DNA from: Vibrio thalassae
GTDB lineage: Bacteria > Pseudomonadota > Gammaproteobacteria > Enterobacterales > Vibrionaceae
Reading direction: 5' to 3'
Length of the DNA stretch: 43,026 nucleotides
Assembly (NCBI RefSeq): GCF_900089835.1
Contig: NZ_OANU01000091.1
Coordinates: 1 to 43,026, forward strand
The position numbers were made by a program, and so were the translations under genes. Shown piece by piece: positions 24,737 to 33,695 of the stretch. Under the pieces are notes generated by a model, which was not told where the DNA came from, searched no databases, and saw nothing but the letters and a program-made list of their open reading frames with translations. Positions within the stretch are counted from its first letter, which is position 1, and the number at the start of each line of letters is the position of its first letter.

Positions 24737-25593
24737 CGTATTCCTCGCTCCTTTTTAAAGATTGCTTCAAATTCATGCACACCCCATTCTACAAACGGTC
24801 TAGGGTTTAATGCTTTCCCAACAAAGCGAATTTCATAATGTAAATGTGGTCCCGATGACAGGCCGGTATTACCCGATATAGCGATCAAATCCCCTTTTTG
24901 AACAAACTGACCACTTTTCACTTTAAAGCCCTTCAGATGTGAGTAAGAGCTTGAAAATCCGTATGAATGTTGTAACCGAAGAAAGTTGCCAGATCCCTTG
25001 CTACTGCGTCTTGTCACTTCGACCACGCCGTCGGCAGGCGCGTATATCGACGTGCCTATATTCACGGCAAAGTCTAATCCTCGATGCATTTTAACTGTCT
25101 TGGTCACAGGGTGCGTCCGCTTGCCGAACTGAGAAGACATACGATGCTTCCCGACAGGCGAACCACTTGGGATCTGCGTTAGCATTACCATTCTTATATT
25201 AGAGTGAATCGCCGCCGTATCTAAACGCAGTTCCAGCTCCCCCTCTCCCCCATGTTCAGACACACCGAGTACTTTCTCTAAATCAGAAAGGCGCTCAGAA
25301 ACCAGCGCTATGCGTTCTTCTCTGTCAGAGAGATCGCTTTCTAGGGTTTGTTTTAAATCGTTTAAGCTTGCTAGCTCATCACCAAGGGTTTGCGATTCAG
25401 TGGCAAGCTCATGTTGTTTGAGTTGAGCGTAGTCGACGACTTGATAGAGGTGTTGAATAAGTAACACCCCACCGAAGACCACTGCAACACTGACCCCAAG
25501 CAAGCTCTTTAAGCTGCGACGCATCGATTTACTCAATTGCCAGTGTTTGGAACCCTTGATAGTCGAAATTGAAATCGTTAGTTGGTCTTTCAT
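24640..25593 (-). CDS. M23-family peptidoglycan endopeptidase (membrane-anchored)
   Basis: The 317-aa protein has one N-terminal membrane helix (residues about 33-52, GVSVAVVFGGVLLIQHLYQV), a periplasmic coiled coil (about 55-110), and a LytM/M23 domain at about 150-260. Zn ligands are visible in HRGLDFAVNIG (His and Asp) and HLHYEIRF (His). It probably cuts peptide crosslinks in the cell wall. The last 97 nt overlap the bactofilin start, so the two are translationally linked and likely act together. The ATG at 25593 lacks a strong ribosome site within ten bases. Confidence 0.93.
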   Translation of the reverse strand: MKDQLTISISTIKGSKHWQLSKSMRRSLKSLLGVSVAVVFGGVLLIQHLYQVVDYAQLKQHELATESQTLGDELASLNDLKQTLESDLSDREERIALVSERLSDLEKVLGVSEHGGEGELELRLDTAAIHSNIRMVMLTQIPSGSPVGKHRMSSQFGKRTHPVTKTVKMHRGLDFAVNIGTSIYAPADGVVEVTRRSSKGSGNFLRLQHSYGFSSSYSHLKGFKVKSGQFVQKGDLIAISGNTGLSSGPHLHYEIRFVGKALNPRPFVEWGVHEFEAIFKKERGIRWESLVKTVEQRVAQQLQLSSPKAVLLAENSH

Positions 25594-26003
25594 GTTTGAT
25601 GGTGTCTTATCCGTGATGGTTGACGAATGCTCCTACAAATCAAGCTCACATTATTGCTTGATTTCGTAAAACTAAACGCTAATTTACGGAATACAGATGA
25701 CAGGTACTAGTCAGAAACTTCAAGGAAATGTCAGGACGTGACTTTGTGTCAAACAATCAATAAAAGCCATATGCTAGGTTTAATATCTGTTTAAAAATAG
25801 CCGCGTCCAAGCCGTTACTCTCCTCATAAAGCGCCACTTTATGGCTCAGGCTTGGGAAATTCATCACTATCTTCTTTTGCGATGAATATCGAACTCAAAA
25901 CCGTCTTGACTTCATAACTTTATGAAAATTAGCTAGAAAATAATCAACTGACTTCTAATATTGACGATATAAGTGAATTTGAGGGTTTTCCAGGAAACGA
26001 TCG
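25594..26003. other. Intergenic region with a nested hairpin
   Basis: No gene is seen in these 410 bp. They must hold the promoter of the minus-strand peptidase-bactofilin operon on the left. At 25807-25855 CCAAGCC/GGCTTGG encloses a second helix CATAAAG (25825-25831)/CTTTATG (25837-25843). This could be an RNA element or a short mobile repeat. Confidence 0.5.
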
Positions 26004-26421
26004 TTGTTCATTGTTTTCTCAATCTTGTTTTCCCTAGTCGGATGCCAAAGCGATGACAATGGTAAAGCATTAAGCACACTCGAACGAGATCGAGTGACGT
26101 TCTCTGCTACTGCTAACGAGATTATTCGCGATTTACCCATTCGCGAAGGAAGCATGGTAAAAACAGGGGACGTTTTGGTTCGTTTAGATACCAAACGTCA
26201 AGAAGCAATATTGGCTCATGCGATAGCAGAAGAAGCCAAAGCAAGTGCTAACAGGCAAAGTACGCTGGGTCGCGTCCAACCCCTCTTTCACTCCTTATTA
26301 TGCTTTGACCGAGGATGAGCGCTCTCGATTGATGTATTTGGCAGAAATCGACTTACCCGATAGTGCTCAAACGCTTCCTACCGGAGTACCTGCTCAAGTT
26401 GAGTTAGCGGGGCTGAAATAG
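26004..26421 (+). pseudogene. Decayed HlyD-type membrane fusion lipoprotein
   Basis: From TTG 26004 the frame gives a lipoprotein signal (VFSILFSLVGCQSDD, lipobox SLVGC) and half a biotinyl-lipoyl domain (RDLPIREGSMVKTGDVLVRL), ending at about 26270. The homologous C-terminus continues in another frame as WVASNPSFTPYYALTEDERS through LPTGVPAQVELAGLK to the TAG at 26419. Most of the coiled hairpin and central domain (some 150-200 residues of a normal 300-330) is deleted. It is the adaptor of the ABC exporter encoded next; the reading frames show it cannot be made. Confidence 0.85.
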
Positions 26422-27249
26422 GTGAGCGAGATCGCAGTAACAGCAACCAATATCACCAAAAAATTCGGCGATTTTACCGCTATTAATGACATTAATTTGT
26501 CTATCCCTAAAGGATCCATCTATAGATTTCTTGGGCCTAATGGGTGCGGAAAATCTACCACGATCCGAATGTTAACCGGTCTACTCAGCCCAACGGCGGG
26601 CACCGTTAACGTCCTCGGACTCAATATTCCGCAGCAATCCGAGCTATTGCGACTAAAGATTGGGTATATGACGCAAAAGTTCTCTCTTTATGATGACCTT
26701 TCTGTTCAAGAGAACTTGCAGTTTATCGGTCAAATATTTGGTATGGACCGCTCTTTTTGTAAGCACCGAATAGAAAAGCAGCTAAGTATCTACGGCCTGT
26801 CTAACCTCAAAAAACAAAGAGTCAGCGGCATGAGTGGTGGCCAAAAGCAACGACTCTCTGGCTGCTGCCACTATGCACAACCCAGAACTGTTGTTTTTGG
26901 ATGAGCCCACGTCAGCCGTGGATCCAGAGAATCGTCGAGAATTTTGGGAGCGGGTGAAATGCGCGCCGATGATGAACCAGAGGCACTGATGAATAATATG
27001 GGTGTCAACATCATCGAAATACGAGCTCCTCAATTATGTGCGTTGAAAGAAAAGCTCATCGCTTGTGATGAGGTTCGCTCAGCAGCCCAGCTAGGGATTC
27101 GACTCCGGGTTTTGATCTATCAAACCGTCACCGCTCCTATCCAATGGTTAAAAACTCGCTTTCCTGATTTAGCTCAGGCTGAGCTTACTCCGGCAAGGCC
27201 GAGTTTAGAAGATGTCTTTGTTTCTGTGACGGGTAGGGGCAGACAATGA
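26422..27249 (+). pseudogene. Frameshifted and deleted ABC-2 exporter ATPase
   Basis: The GTG start at 26422 gives an ABC ATPase with Walker A (LGPNGCGKSTTIRMLTG) and signature (VSGMSGGQKQRLS). The frame is lost near 26855. Walker B continues in another frame (LAAATMHNPELLFLDEPTSA then VDPENRREFWER). Some 45 residues, including the H-loop region, are then missing and the first frame resumes at GEMRADDEPEALMNNMG to the family C-terminus (SLEDVFVSVTG). The original was a YbhF/CcmA-type subunit of about 310 aa. It directly abuts the membrane-fusion remnant and overlaps the intact permease start. Confidence 0.88.
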
Positions 27250-28346
27250 AAAGCTTAACGGGCATGAGCGCGATTATGGTGAAAGAGATTCGCCAGCTCT
27301 CAAGAGATCGTATTACGTTTGGTATGGTGGTCATGATTCCATTTATCCAACTTATTCTGTTTGGATTCGCGATGAATACTGATGTCAGGAACATTCCGAT
27401 TGCGATTGTTGATCAAAGCCAATCAGCCCCTGGTCGGCTTATTGTCGAAGCCGTCAAAGTGACTCAAGTAGTGACGGTGAAAGCACAATATCCAACCGTT
27501 GACGAAGCAGAAACCGCCATTCGAGAAGGGGTGGTGCGCGCAGCGTTGATCTTACCTAATAACCTAACGCAGCGTATCACTCATAAAGAGACACTCGGAC
27601 AATGGTTGGTAGATGGTTCCGATACGATGATCAGTTCCGCGCTTCTAGGGTTGCAAAACATGCCGCTCAAAGAATTTGCTATTGCGGGCTATCAGCCGAG
27701 TTCTCCAAAAACCTTTGAAGCGACACTACTCTATAACCCAAGTCGTCGCTCCGCGGTAAATATTGTTCCTGGACTCCTAGGCGTCATATTGACCATGACG
27801 ATGATAATGTTCACCAGTGCCGCCATTGTTCGAGAGCGTGAACGCGGAAATCTGGAGTTATTGATCACCACACCTATTCATTCACTCGAACTGATGATAG
27901 GTAAGATTGTTCCTTATATCTTTATTGGCCTGATTCAGATCTTCATTATTCTAGGGCTCGGCTGGGTGATATTTAGCGTCCCGATAAACGGTCAAGTGAG
28001 TCAAATTCTTTTGGGGTGTTTGCTGTTTATCGCCGCGAGCTTAACATTGGGCCTCGTCATTTCAGCCATTGCCCAGACTCAATTACAAGCGATGCAAATG
28101 ACGGTGTTTGTCTTGCTTCCATCCATCTTGCTCTCTGGGTTTATGTTTCCCTATGAGGCGATGCCAAACGCAGCACAGTGGATAGCGGAAGCGCTGCCTG
28201 CGACCCATTTTATGCGTATGATACGTGGCATTGTTTTACGCGGTGCTGATTTGTCTGACGTATGGCGTGATACCGTGTGGTTAATAGGATTCACCATTAT
28301 TGGTCTCGTTGCTGCGGCCTTGAGATTCAAGAAAACTCTCGATTAA
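27246..28346 (+). CDS. ABC-2 type exporter permease (YbhR/YbhS-like)
   Basis: The 366-aa permease is intact, with one N-terminal helix (about 22-42), a large periplasmic domain (about 45-165) and five further helices (about 170-360). Family patterns include MVKEIRQLSRDRITFGMVVM, VRERERGNLELLITTP, SGFMFPYEAMPNAAQWIAEA and LPATHFMRMIRGIVLRGADL. It normally partners with an ATPase and a HlyD-type adaptor; both adjacent candidates are pseudogenes, so it may be non-functional unless another ATPase serves it. The start overlaps the ATPase stop by four bases. Confidence 0.9.
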   Translation: MKSLTGMSAIMVKEIRQLSRDRITFGMVVMIPFIQLILFGFAMNTDVRNIPIAIVDQSQSAPGRLIVEAVKVTQVVTVKAQYPTVDEAETAIREGVVRAALILPNNLTQRITHKETLGQWLVDGSDTMISSALLGLQNMPLKEFAIAGYQPSSPKTFEATLLYNPSRRSAVNIVPGLLGVILTMTMIMFTSAAIVRERERGNLELLITTPIHSLELMIGKIVPYIFIGLIQIFIILGLGWVIFSVPINGQVSQILLGCLLFIAASLTLGLVISAIAQTQLQAMQMTVFVLLPSILLSGFMFPYEAMPNAAQWIAEALPATHFMRMIRGIVLRGADLSDVWRDTVWLIGFTIIGLVAAALRFKKTLD

Positions 28347-28439
28347 TAGACAACGATGCGGGGCGTTGCCATGAACACGAACGACAACAGATAACCAATC
28401 ATCTAAAAGTTAGCTCACACTCGTTCAGCATCAGGATCA

Positions 28440-28466
28440 AAAAAGCAGCACTGTGTGCTGCTTTTT
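28440..28466. terminator. Bidirectional terminator
   Basis: GCAGCAC (28445-28451), loop TGT, GTGCTGC (28455-28461), flanked by AAAAA and TTTTT. It ends the exporter remnant operon and also lies downstream of the minus-strand porin gene. Confidence 0.88.
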
Positions 28467-28507
28467 CAATTCGACTTGTCGCTTAGCGACAAAATAGTCG
28501 GTAACGA

Positions 28508-29224
28508 TTAGAAGTTAAACGTTACACCCGCACGGATACGGTTTTCTGTTTTATTTTGGTTAGTGTTACGATCGTGAAACGTTTTGTCCAAGATTTGATA
28601 GTCTAAGTACGGAGCCCAAGATTCGAAACCTGTATATTTAACTTGGAACGTATGTTCCCACTTGGTATCAGCCTGCTCTGTACCAATGCTGTTCTTATAT
28701 GCACCGCCATCTTTTTGGTTGATGTATGCAGGGTTATACTCAAGTGCGAAGTTGTTTAGGTTATAACCAACCCATAGGTCAACTTGGTTCGTGTCGTTAG
28801 TTTGAACGCCTGGAGTCGTGCTGCTAGACGCCGCTTGGTAACGGTAACGAGCTGCAGTATAGAAGTTGCCTTCAGCATACGTTGCTTTTAGGTAAGGACG
28901 GTATTCCATGTGGTCCGAACCGTTCCAGTATACAAAACCTGGAGTTAACGTGAAGTTATCGTTGATAGCCCAGTTGTAGTTTAGCTCTGTTTCAAAAGCT
29001 GCAACGCTCTTATCAGAGTTGCTAAACAGTTTTTCACCTTGAGCTTGAGTACCTTCAAGGTGGATTTGCCAATCTTGTGCAAAGTCAAAACCAGCACGCA
29101 CACGAGTTTCGTATGTTTTCGCTTCTGTTTTGTATGCGCCACGAACGTCAACGTAGTTTGCGCTTGCAGGAAGGGCTACTGCAGCAACAAGTGCTGCTGC
29201 TAGAGTCATTTTAAAAGTTTTCAT
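28508..29224 (-). CDS. KdgM-family small outer-membrane porin
   Basis: The 238-aa product has a signal peptide (MKTFKMTLAAALVAAVALPA, cleavage near ASA-NYVDVRG) and a small beta-barrel with alternating aromatic strands ending in IRAGVTFNF, the terminal Phe expected of an outer-membrane protein. YVDVRGAYKTEAKTYETRVR and the overall size fit the KdgM/OmpL monogalacturonate/oligogalacturonate porin family of anionic-sugar channels. The ATG at 29224 was chosen because GGAGCTTTTC precedes it and it gives a clean signal peptide; an upstream start at 29260 adds 12 poor residues. A CRP-like site upstream suggests catabolite control. No pectin genes lie nearby. Confidence 0.82.
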   Translation of the reverse strand: MKTFKMTLAAALVAAVALPASANYVDVRGAYKTEAKTYETRVRAGFDFAQDWQIHLEGTQAQGEKLFSNSDKSVAAFETELNYNWAINDNFTLTPGFVYWNGSDHMEYRPYLKATYAEGNFYTAARYRYQAASSSTTPGVQTNDTNQVDLWVGYNLNNFALEYNPAYINQKDGGAYKNSIGTEQADTKWEHTFQVKYTGFESWAPYLDYQILDKTFHDRNTNQNKTENRIRAGVTFNF

Positions 29225-29380
29225 GAAAAGCTCCGTATAGAACAGGTTGCCAAAAGGCATGAATTTAACGTGCGAACATCAAGGCCACTGCCAAGCATCC
29301 TTAGACGCCACACTAAAACTGAGCTCAGGATATTTTGTTGAGTATCATTTTTGTCAGAGAAATGTCAAAGTCATAGTTGA

Positions 29381-29396
29381 AGTGATGACTATCACA
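29381..29396 (-). promoter_or_regulatory. CRP-like site upstream of the KdgM-family porin
   Basis: AGTGA-N6-TCACA (29381-29385, 29392-29396) matches the CRP consensus TGTGA-N6-TCACA at nine of ten positions. It lies about 160 bp upstream of the porin ATG, in the right region to activate it. Confidence 0.55.
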
Positions 29397-29464
29397 TCAA
29401 AATTGAACCGGGAACTACATTTAGGAACAATCTGTTCGCAAAACAATAACAAATAGGAATGCGT

Positions 29465-29500
29465 GTATCATATATGATTTCAAAGAATCATATATGATAC
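29465..29500. repeat. Twin 12-bp palindromes forming a 15-bp inverted repeat
   Basis: GTATCATATATGATT (29465-29479) and AATCATATATGATAC (29486-29500) are perfect inverted copies around a 6-nt loop. Each contains the self-palindrome ATCATATATGAT. It lies between the Sel1-repeat gene stop and the porin promoter. It may be two operator copies, a cruciform or an AT-type terminator. Confidence 0.75.
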
Positions 29501-29540
29501 ATATATTTCGATATGCAATAGGTTTGTTTCGCAAATATGA

Positions 29541-30695
29541 TTATTGGTTGGAATACGAAGTGTGATAATTGGCATAGTTATAATCGGATTCAGAAACAGA
29601 CAATTCTTCCTCACGATTGGCTTTTGGCGAGGGTGTCGCAGTCGTATTGGCATCCGGCTTTTCTGCATTTTGCTTTTCGGCATCCTCTATTGCAAATAGT
29701 GGCAGCTCCCTTTTATAAAGCTTATTCAGGGCTTTAATGAGTGAATGCTTAACCATGGGACCAAACTGGAGTTTTTTAAGCACCGGCTTGGCTAGCGACT
29801 GAAGACCTACCACAGAGTCAACGCCGAGCGTAGAGCCCACCGAATCTCTTGCTGACTTCGCTGCCTCGTACCCTAGATACGCTGACATAAACAACCAGAT
29901 ATAGGCAATAGACGCACCGTTCGGTTTGATATCGCGCCACGCCTCACCAGCATAATACATCGCTTCGATGTTCCCTTTTTCTGCTGCACGCTCTAACCAG
30001 TAGCACGCTCTATCTGTATTTTGTTCAATACCGACACCATTGAGGTAGTTCAGACCCAGTTTGGTCATGCCTTCCTCACTTTGCTTTTCAGCCGCTTTTT
30101 CGAACCACTGAGTCGATTGTTTCGGAGACGGGGTCGGATTATCTGGAGAAATACTCCAATCTCCCATAAACAAAATAGCGTCTAAGTGTCCCTCTTCGGC
30201 TACTTCTTGAATTGTTGAAACGCCCTTAGGAATATTGCGCTCAGTACCACGTCCATAAATTAGCGCTTTAGCTGCTTCAAATTTAGCATGCGAATCCCCT
30301 TCTGAACCGGCAATGCATAAACGCCAATAATTGGCTTGCTCTCGCAACACAAGGTCTTCTCGCTTTTTATCACTAAGACGTACAATACCGTACATAGCCG
30401 TAACGTTGTCCAGTTGCGCCCCCTTGTGATACCAGTACAACGCTTCTTTTACATTATTACGTTCCGCTTCTTTGGCTAAATACAAAATGGTCGGAACATG
30501 TCCGGTTTCCGCTTTGTAGACACGTTCTTGTCTTTCTTGTTGACGTGCCTTTTCCATTGCGCGTCGATAAGCTGCTTCACGCTCAAGACGTTCTTGCTCC
30601 ATCCTTTTTCTTCGTAAAGATAGCGAAAACATCCAGATGAACGCCAAGATCAGCGAAAGGCTAGTGGCACCTATTGCAATAGAAAGTGTCGACAT
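29541..30695 (-). CDS. Membrane-anchored Sel1-repeat (TPR-like) protein
   Basis: The 384-aa protein has an N-terminal helix (residues 5-27, SIAIGATSLSLILAFIWMFS), then a basic coiled segment rich in Arg, Glu and Gln (about 28-65). About five Sel1-like repeats follow (about 70-285), for example NNVKEALYWYHKGAQLDNVT, EEGHLDAILFMGDW, KQSEEGMTKLGLNYLNGVGI and EKGNIEAMYYAGEAWRD. The C-terminal tail is low in order. Such proteins are scaffolds for protein-protein contacts, and the function here is unknown. It stands alone downstream of malM on the same strand, separated by a long inverted repeat. Confidence 0.82.
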   Translation of the reverse strand: MSTLSIAIGATSLSLILAFIWMFSLSLRRKRMEQERLEREAAYRRAMEKARQQERQERVYKAETGHVPTILYLAKEAERNNVKEALYWYHKGAQLDNVTAMYGIVRLSDKKREDLVLREQANYWRLCIAGSEGDSHAKFEAAKALIYGRGTERNIPKGVSTIQEVAEEGHLDAILFMGDWSISPDNPTPSPKQSTQWFEKAAEKQSEEGMTKLGLNYLNGVGIEQNTDRACYWLERAAEKGNIEAMYYAGEAWRDIKPNGASIAYIWLFMSAYLGYEAAKSARDSVGSTLGVDSVVGLQSLAKPVLKKLQFGPMVKHSLIKALNKLYKRELPLFAIEDAEKQNAEKPDANTTATPSPKANREEELSVSESDYNYANYHTSYSNQ

Positions 30696-30842
30696 TGATT
30701 AATAGCTTTTAGGGTAACGGTTACTCTATATAGTAACGGCAGGAAGGGAGATAAATTAAGTGATATTGGCGATCTATTACACGCTTTTACAACTTAGTTA
30801 GCAGGAAATAAACCATGGCAGGTATTTTATTTGGGCAAAGAT

Positions 30843-30886
30843 CCTCGAATGACTATGTGAATCATGACCAGCACAATCATTCGAGG
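30843..30886 (-). terminator. Inverted repeat downstream of malM
   Basis: CCTCGAATGA (30843-30852) pairs perfectly with TCATTCGAGG (30877-30886) around a 24-nt loop, 14 bp past the malM stop on the minus strand. No T-run follows, so it may be a 3'-end stabilising hairpin rather than a classical terminator. Confidence 0.55.
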
Positions 30887-30900
30887 TGGGATAAACTTGG

Positions 30901-31782
30901 TTACTTACGACTATTGATAGCCTTAACAAACACTTCCTGTGCACCTTCAACATTGAGTGCTTTAGCTTCATCTAACAAACTCAGTGCTTTGGGAATATTG
31001 TCTTCCGCGACCGCTTTTTGGATTGCACTATGATAATAGCTTGTGGTCTCAGGTTGGATCGTTGCTGGAGCCACTTTTTTGCTCGTTACACTCGTAGTCG
31101 CCACAGTAGCAGCCGTCGCAGTTGCTGCTTGTTTCGTTGGCGAAGAATCAACCTTACGAGAACCTAACGACAACGTTTCTATTTCTAAGCCCAACTCACC
31201 AGTATAACTATGTTTGAATTTAGGATCAGTGACGATAGGTAGTGGCTCACCACTCTCTTCTGCTCTCACTTTAGCTGGGTGCGGCACCGTAATTAGCTGC
31301 CCAATATCAGAATGCTTAGTGTAGACGACCATATAAGGCAGAGATTGTGCGTCGACTTCAAAGCTGGTTACGTAGCGGTTCGCATCGAACATGTCTGAAT
31401 AACGAATATTAAATTCATCCAATGTAATCGTTCTTATCACATTGTACTCTTTATCAAGAAGTTGCACCGTTGGTGCTAACACTTGTTTTTTAAGCATTTT
31501 ACTGCTCAAGGTCACTTTCACTTTTCCAGAACGAGGAGAAAACTCAAACGCGTTAAAAAAGCTCTTACCCGTTTTAAAGTCCCATACTGGCGATGTTTCG
31601 TCGATAACGAAACTCACATCCTCAGTCTTGTCTAACTCTATCCAAGCAAAATCTTTTTTACTAAAACAGCAAACATCTTCTGCTTTCATTTGAGTATCGG
31701 TAATGGTGGGTTCAACACCAGAGTTACTCGCACAACCGACCACACTGAGTCCAAGTACTAGCGCCAAAATATTTTTGTTCAT
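30901..31782 (-). CDS. malM: Maltose operon periplasmic lipoprotein MalM
   Basis: The 293-aa lipoprotein has a lipobox at residues 14-17 (SVVGCASN). The MalM family region follows (about 38-190): FAWIELDKTEDVSFVIDETS, FSPRSGKVKVTLSSKMLKKQ and ANRYVTSFEVDA. A Thr/Ala-rich linker (ATATAATVATTSVTSKK) leads to a C-terminal helical part. MalM sits in the mal regulon of enterics and Vibrio; its exact role is unsettled. It follows lamB by 85 bp, with a hairpin between, as in other mal operons. Confidence 0.9.
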   Translation of the reverse strand: MNKNILALVLGLSVVGCASNSGVEPTITDTQMKAEDVCCFSKKDFAWIELDKTEDVSFVIDETSPVWDFKTGKSFFNAFEFSPRSGKVKVTLSSKMLKKQVLAPTVQLLDKEYNVIRTITLDEFNIRYSDMFDANRYVTSFEVDAQSLPYMVVYTKHSDIGQLITVPHPAKVRAEESGEPLPIVTDPKFKHSYTGELGLEIETLSLGSRKVDSSPTKQAATATAATVATTSVTSKKVAPATIQPETTSYYHSAIQKAVAEDNIPKALSLLDEAKALNVEGAQEVFVKAINSRK

Positions 31783-31805
31783 AATATTCCACCATTTGAG
31801 AAAAT

Positions 31806-31827
31806 AAGGCAGTCCTTAGACTGCCTT
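31806..31827 (-). terminator. Intercistronic hairpin between lamB and malM
   Basis: AAGGCAGT (31806-31813) pairs with ACTGCCTT (31820-31827) around six bases. On the minus strand it falls after lamB and before malM and is followed by TATTTT. It probably reduces read-through or protects the lamB mRNA. Confidence 0.6.
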
Positions 31828-31867
31828 GTTACGTTAAGACTGCATCTAGTAAATCCAACTAGGTTGA

Positions 31868-33256
31868 TTAGAACCAGATTTCAGCTTCGATACCGAATCG
31901 AGTGTCGCTACCTTTAGACGATTGAGACCAACCATAAGAGTCATCACTAGACGACATGTACGCAATGTATGGCTTGATCTGTGGGCGTCCCCAGTAGTCT
32001 GCATTCACAGAGAACACAGGAGCCAATGTCGCTGAGTAGAAGTACGTTGTATCGTCTGTACGCCAACCTTTAGCAGTTTCACTAGCAGCGGTTAGGACTG
32101 CTTCCAAACGGAAGTTGTCGTTCACTCGGTATGTAGGCGTTAGACCTAAGAACGCACGAGTCACACCATCAGTGGCTCCCCAAACTTGACCACGCTCGCT
32201 GTTATCAATGTTCCAGTAAACGATTTCTGAACCAAGTTGTACGTTTTCAGTAATGTTGGCGACACCATAAGACGTTAGGAAGAGAGAGACATCATCTTCA
32301 GCCCAACCACCATTCCAGTTACCAAAGTTTGTACCTTTAGTTGCCGCAATGCCTTTACCGTAAGTCACACCTGTTAATGACCAACCATCAAAACCGTAGT
32401 AATCACGTGAGTAAGTTATGCCAGCACCAATACCATTTTCAGCTGCATCTGGGGTCTTGGTGTCTATACGATATTGATCTGAGTGAGCACGTACTTGGTA
32501 TTTGACGTCAAAGTCAAAACTACCACCTAGCGCTTTTATGCCATATAGGTATAAATCCATTGACGTTAGTGTAGTGCTGCGACCATCATCGAGTGTATTA
32601 CAATATTTACCGTTAACCGTCTCATCGTATTCTGGTGCATTGTCGGGCTTAACCGTGTTCACACAGTAACCATCACCAGGATCGGCAGAGACAACAGCAA
32701 ACCCAAAGTTATCTGCAAAACCTAGGCCTTTATATTCAACACCCGCACCTAAACCAGACGATTGCTTCCAGTATTCTTTTGTGATGATACCTGCTTGACG
32801 GTTCAAATAGCGCTTACCTGCCCACATACTGGTGCCTTCAGCAAACATAGATAGGTCACCAAGCTCAATATATGCCTCTTTAAACTCAAATTGACCTGAT
32901 GAAAGGTGGCTGTCGTTACCGCCTGACGAACCATAGAAACCACGACCGTTACCACCTTCGTTGTTACCATATTCCGTTTTCAGAATGTATTTAGACCAAG
33001 CGCCATTTTCGTAGTTATTGCCTTTAGTAACGGTAAATTCAACTTGGTTAGGGTTACCAGAGAACGCTGCACCCGCTGCGCGATAGTCACGGCGATGTTC
33101 CCAAGTTTCATTGAGTTGTAGTGATTCACCTACGTTATATAGAAGATGTCCATAACCGTTAACTTGCCAACCTTCTTGTACTTTATCTTCCGCCATCACA
33201 GCACCTGAAGCTAAAGCACCTACCACTGCAGCAGCAATTACACTTACTTTTTTCAT
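31868..33256 (-). CDS. lamB: Maltoporin (LamB/OmpS)
   Basis: The 462-aa outer-membrane sugar porin has a signal peptide (1-22, ending AVMAEDKV) and then the 18-strand barrel: GWQVNGYGHLLYNVGESLQL, FEFKEAYIELGDL, MWAGKRYLNRQAGIITKEYW (the conserved maltoporin loop) and a final GIEAEIWF with terminal Phe. It passes maltodextrins and often glycogen fragments. The ATG follows GGAGTTTTCTA. The gene lies upstream of malM and is divergent from glgX, with MalT boxes in between. Vibrio literature often uses the name OmpS. Confidence 0.93.
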   Translation of the reverse strand: MKKVSVIAAAVVGALASGAVMAEDKVQEGWQVNGYGHLLYNVGESLQLNETWEHRRDYRAAGAAFSGNPNQVEFTVTKGNNYENGAWSKYILKTEYGNNEGGNGRGFYGSSGGNDSHLSSGQFEFKEAYIELGDLSMFAEGTSMWAGKRYLNRQAGIITKEYWKQSSGLGAGVEYKGLGFADNFGFAVVSADPGDGYCVNTVKPDNAPEYDETVNGKYCNTLDDGRSTTLTSMDLYLYGIKALGGSFDFDVKYQVRAHSDQYRIDTKTPDAAENGIGAGITYSRDYYGFDGWSLTGVTYGKGIAATKGTNFGNWNGGWAEDDVSLFLTSYGVANITENVQLGSEIVYWNIDNSERGQVWGATDGVTRAFLGLTPTYRVNDNFRLEAVLTAASETAKGWRTDDTTYFYSATLAPVFSVNADYWGRPQIKPYIAYMSSSDDSYGWSQSSKGSDTRFGIEAEIWF

Positions 33257-33695
33257 TAGAAAACTCCGTTTAACTTATCGTTATATTCAATTTCATTTTC
33301 CAAAACGCGGCAGAGGCAGTACTGAGCGTTTTAGGCTTGAAATGTTTATCGGTTTAGGGTCCCGAGTTGATTGAACGATGTCAGATTAACCAAGTAGCAA
33401 GTGCGATACGTCCTCCACCCTGAATATTGTTGAGGGGGATGAGAAAGGATGAGAAAAATAACCGTATGGCGTTTCTTTATAGTAAGTCATAAAAAAAGGG
33501 GGGAGGACACGCTAATTTAGTAATGTTTTGACGCGCAAAACACGTTTTACATCACTTTTTATACAGCAACGCTAAATAAACTGAAATTAAATTACATTTG
33601 AATTTCTGTGATCATTAGCTTGACCTAAAGTTTACAAAGCTATTAACTATTGACAGTTAAGTAATGTCATTCACGAACAAATAGAAAAACGACTT
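33257..33695. promoter_or_regulatory. Divergent lamB/glgX regulatory region with MalT-box-like sites
   Basis: This 439-bp gap contains several matches to the MalT box GGGGA(T/G)GAGG: GGGTGGAGGA on the minus strand (33411-33420), GGGGATGAGA (33435-33444), AAGGATGAGA (33445-33454, weaker) and GGGGGAGGA (33499-33507). The spacing of the direct pair and the mixed orientations are as expected for a MalT-controlled promoter region. The rest is AT-rich, with TTGACA/TATAAT-like hexamers near 33650. Confidence 0.7.

Noticed and set aside
30815..30900. Short plus-strand frame opposite malM
   Set aside because: It starts in an inverted repeat and runs antisense through the malM 3' end, with no independent support.
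33480..33510. Poly-A/poly-G run as a terminator
   Set aside because: There is no inverted repeat; the G-run fits a MalT-box-like site better.
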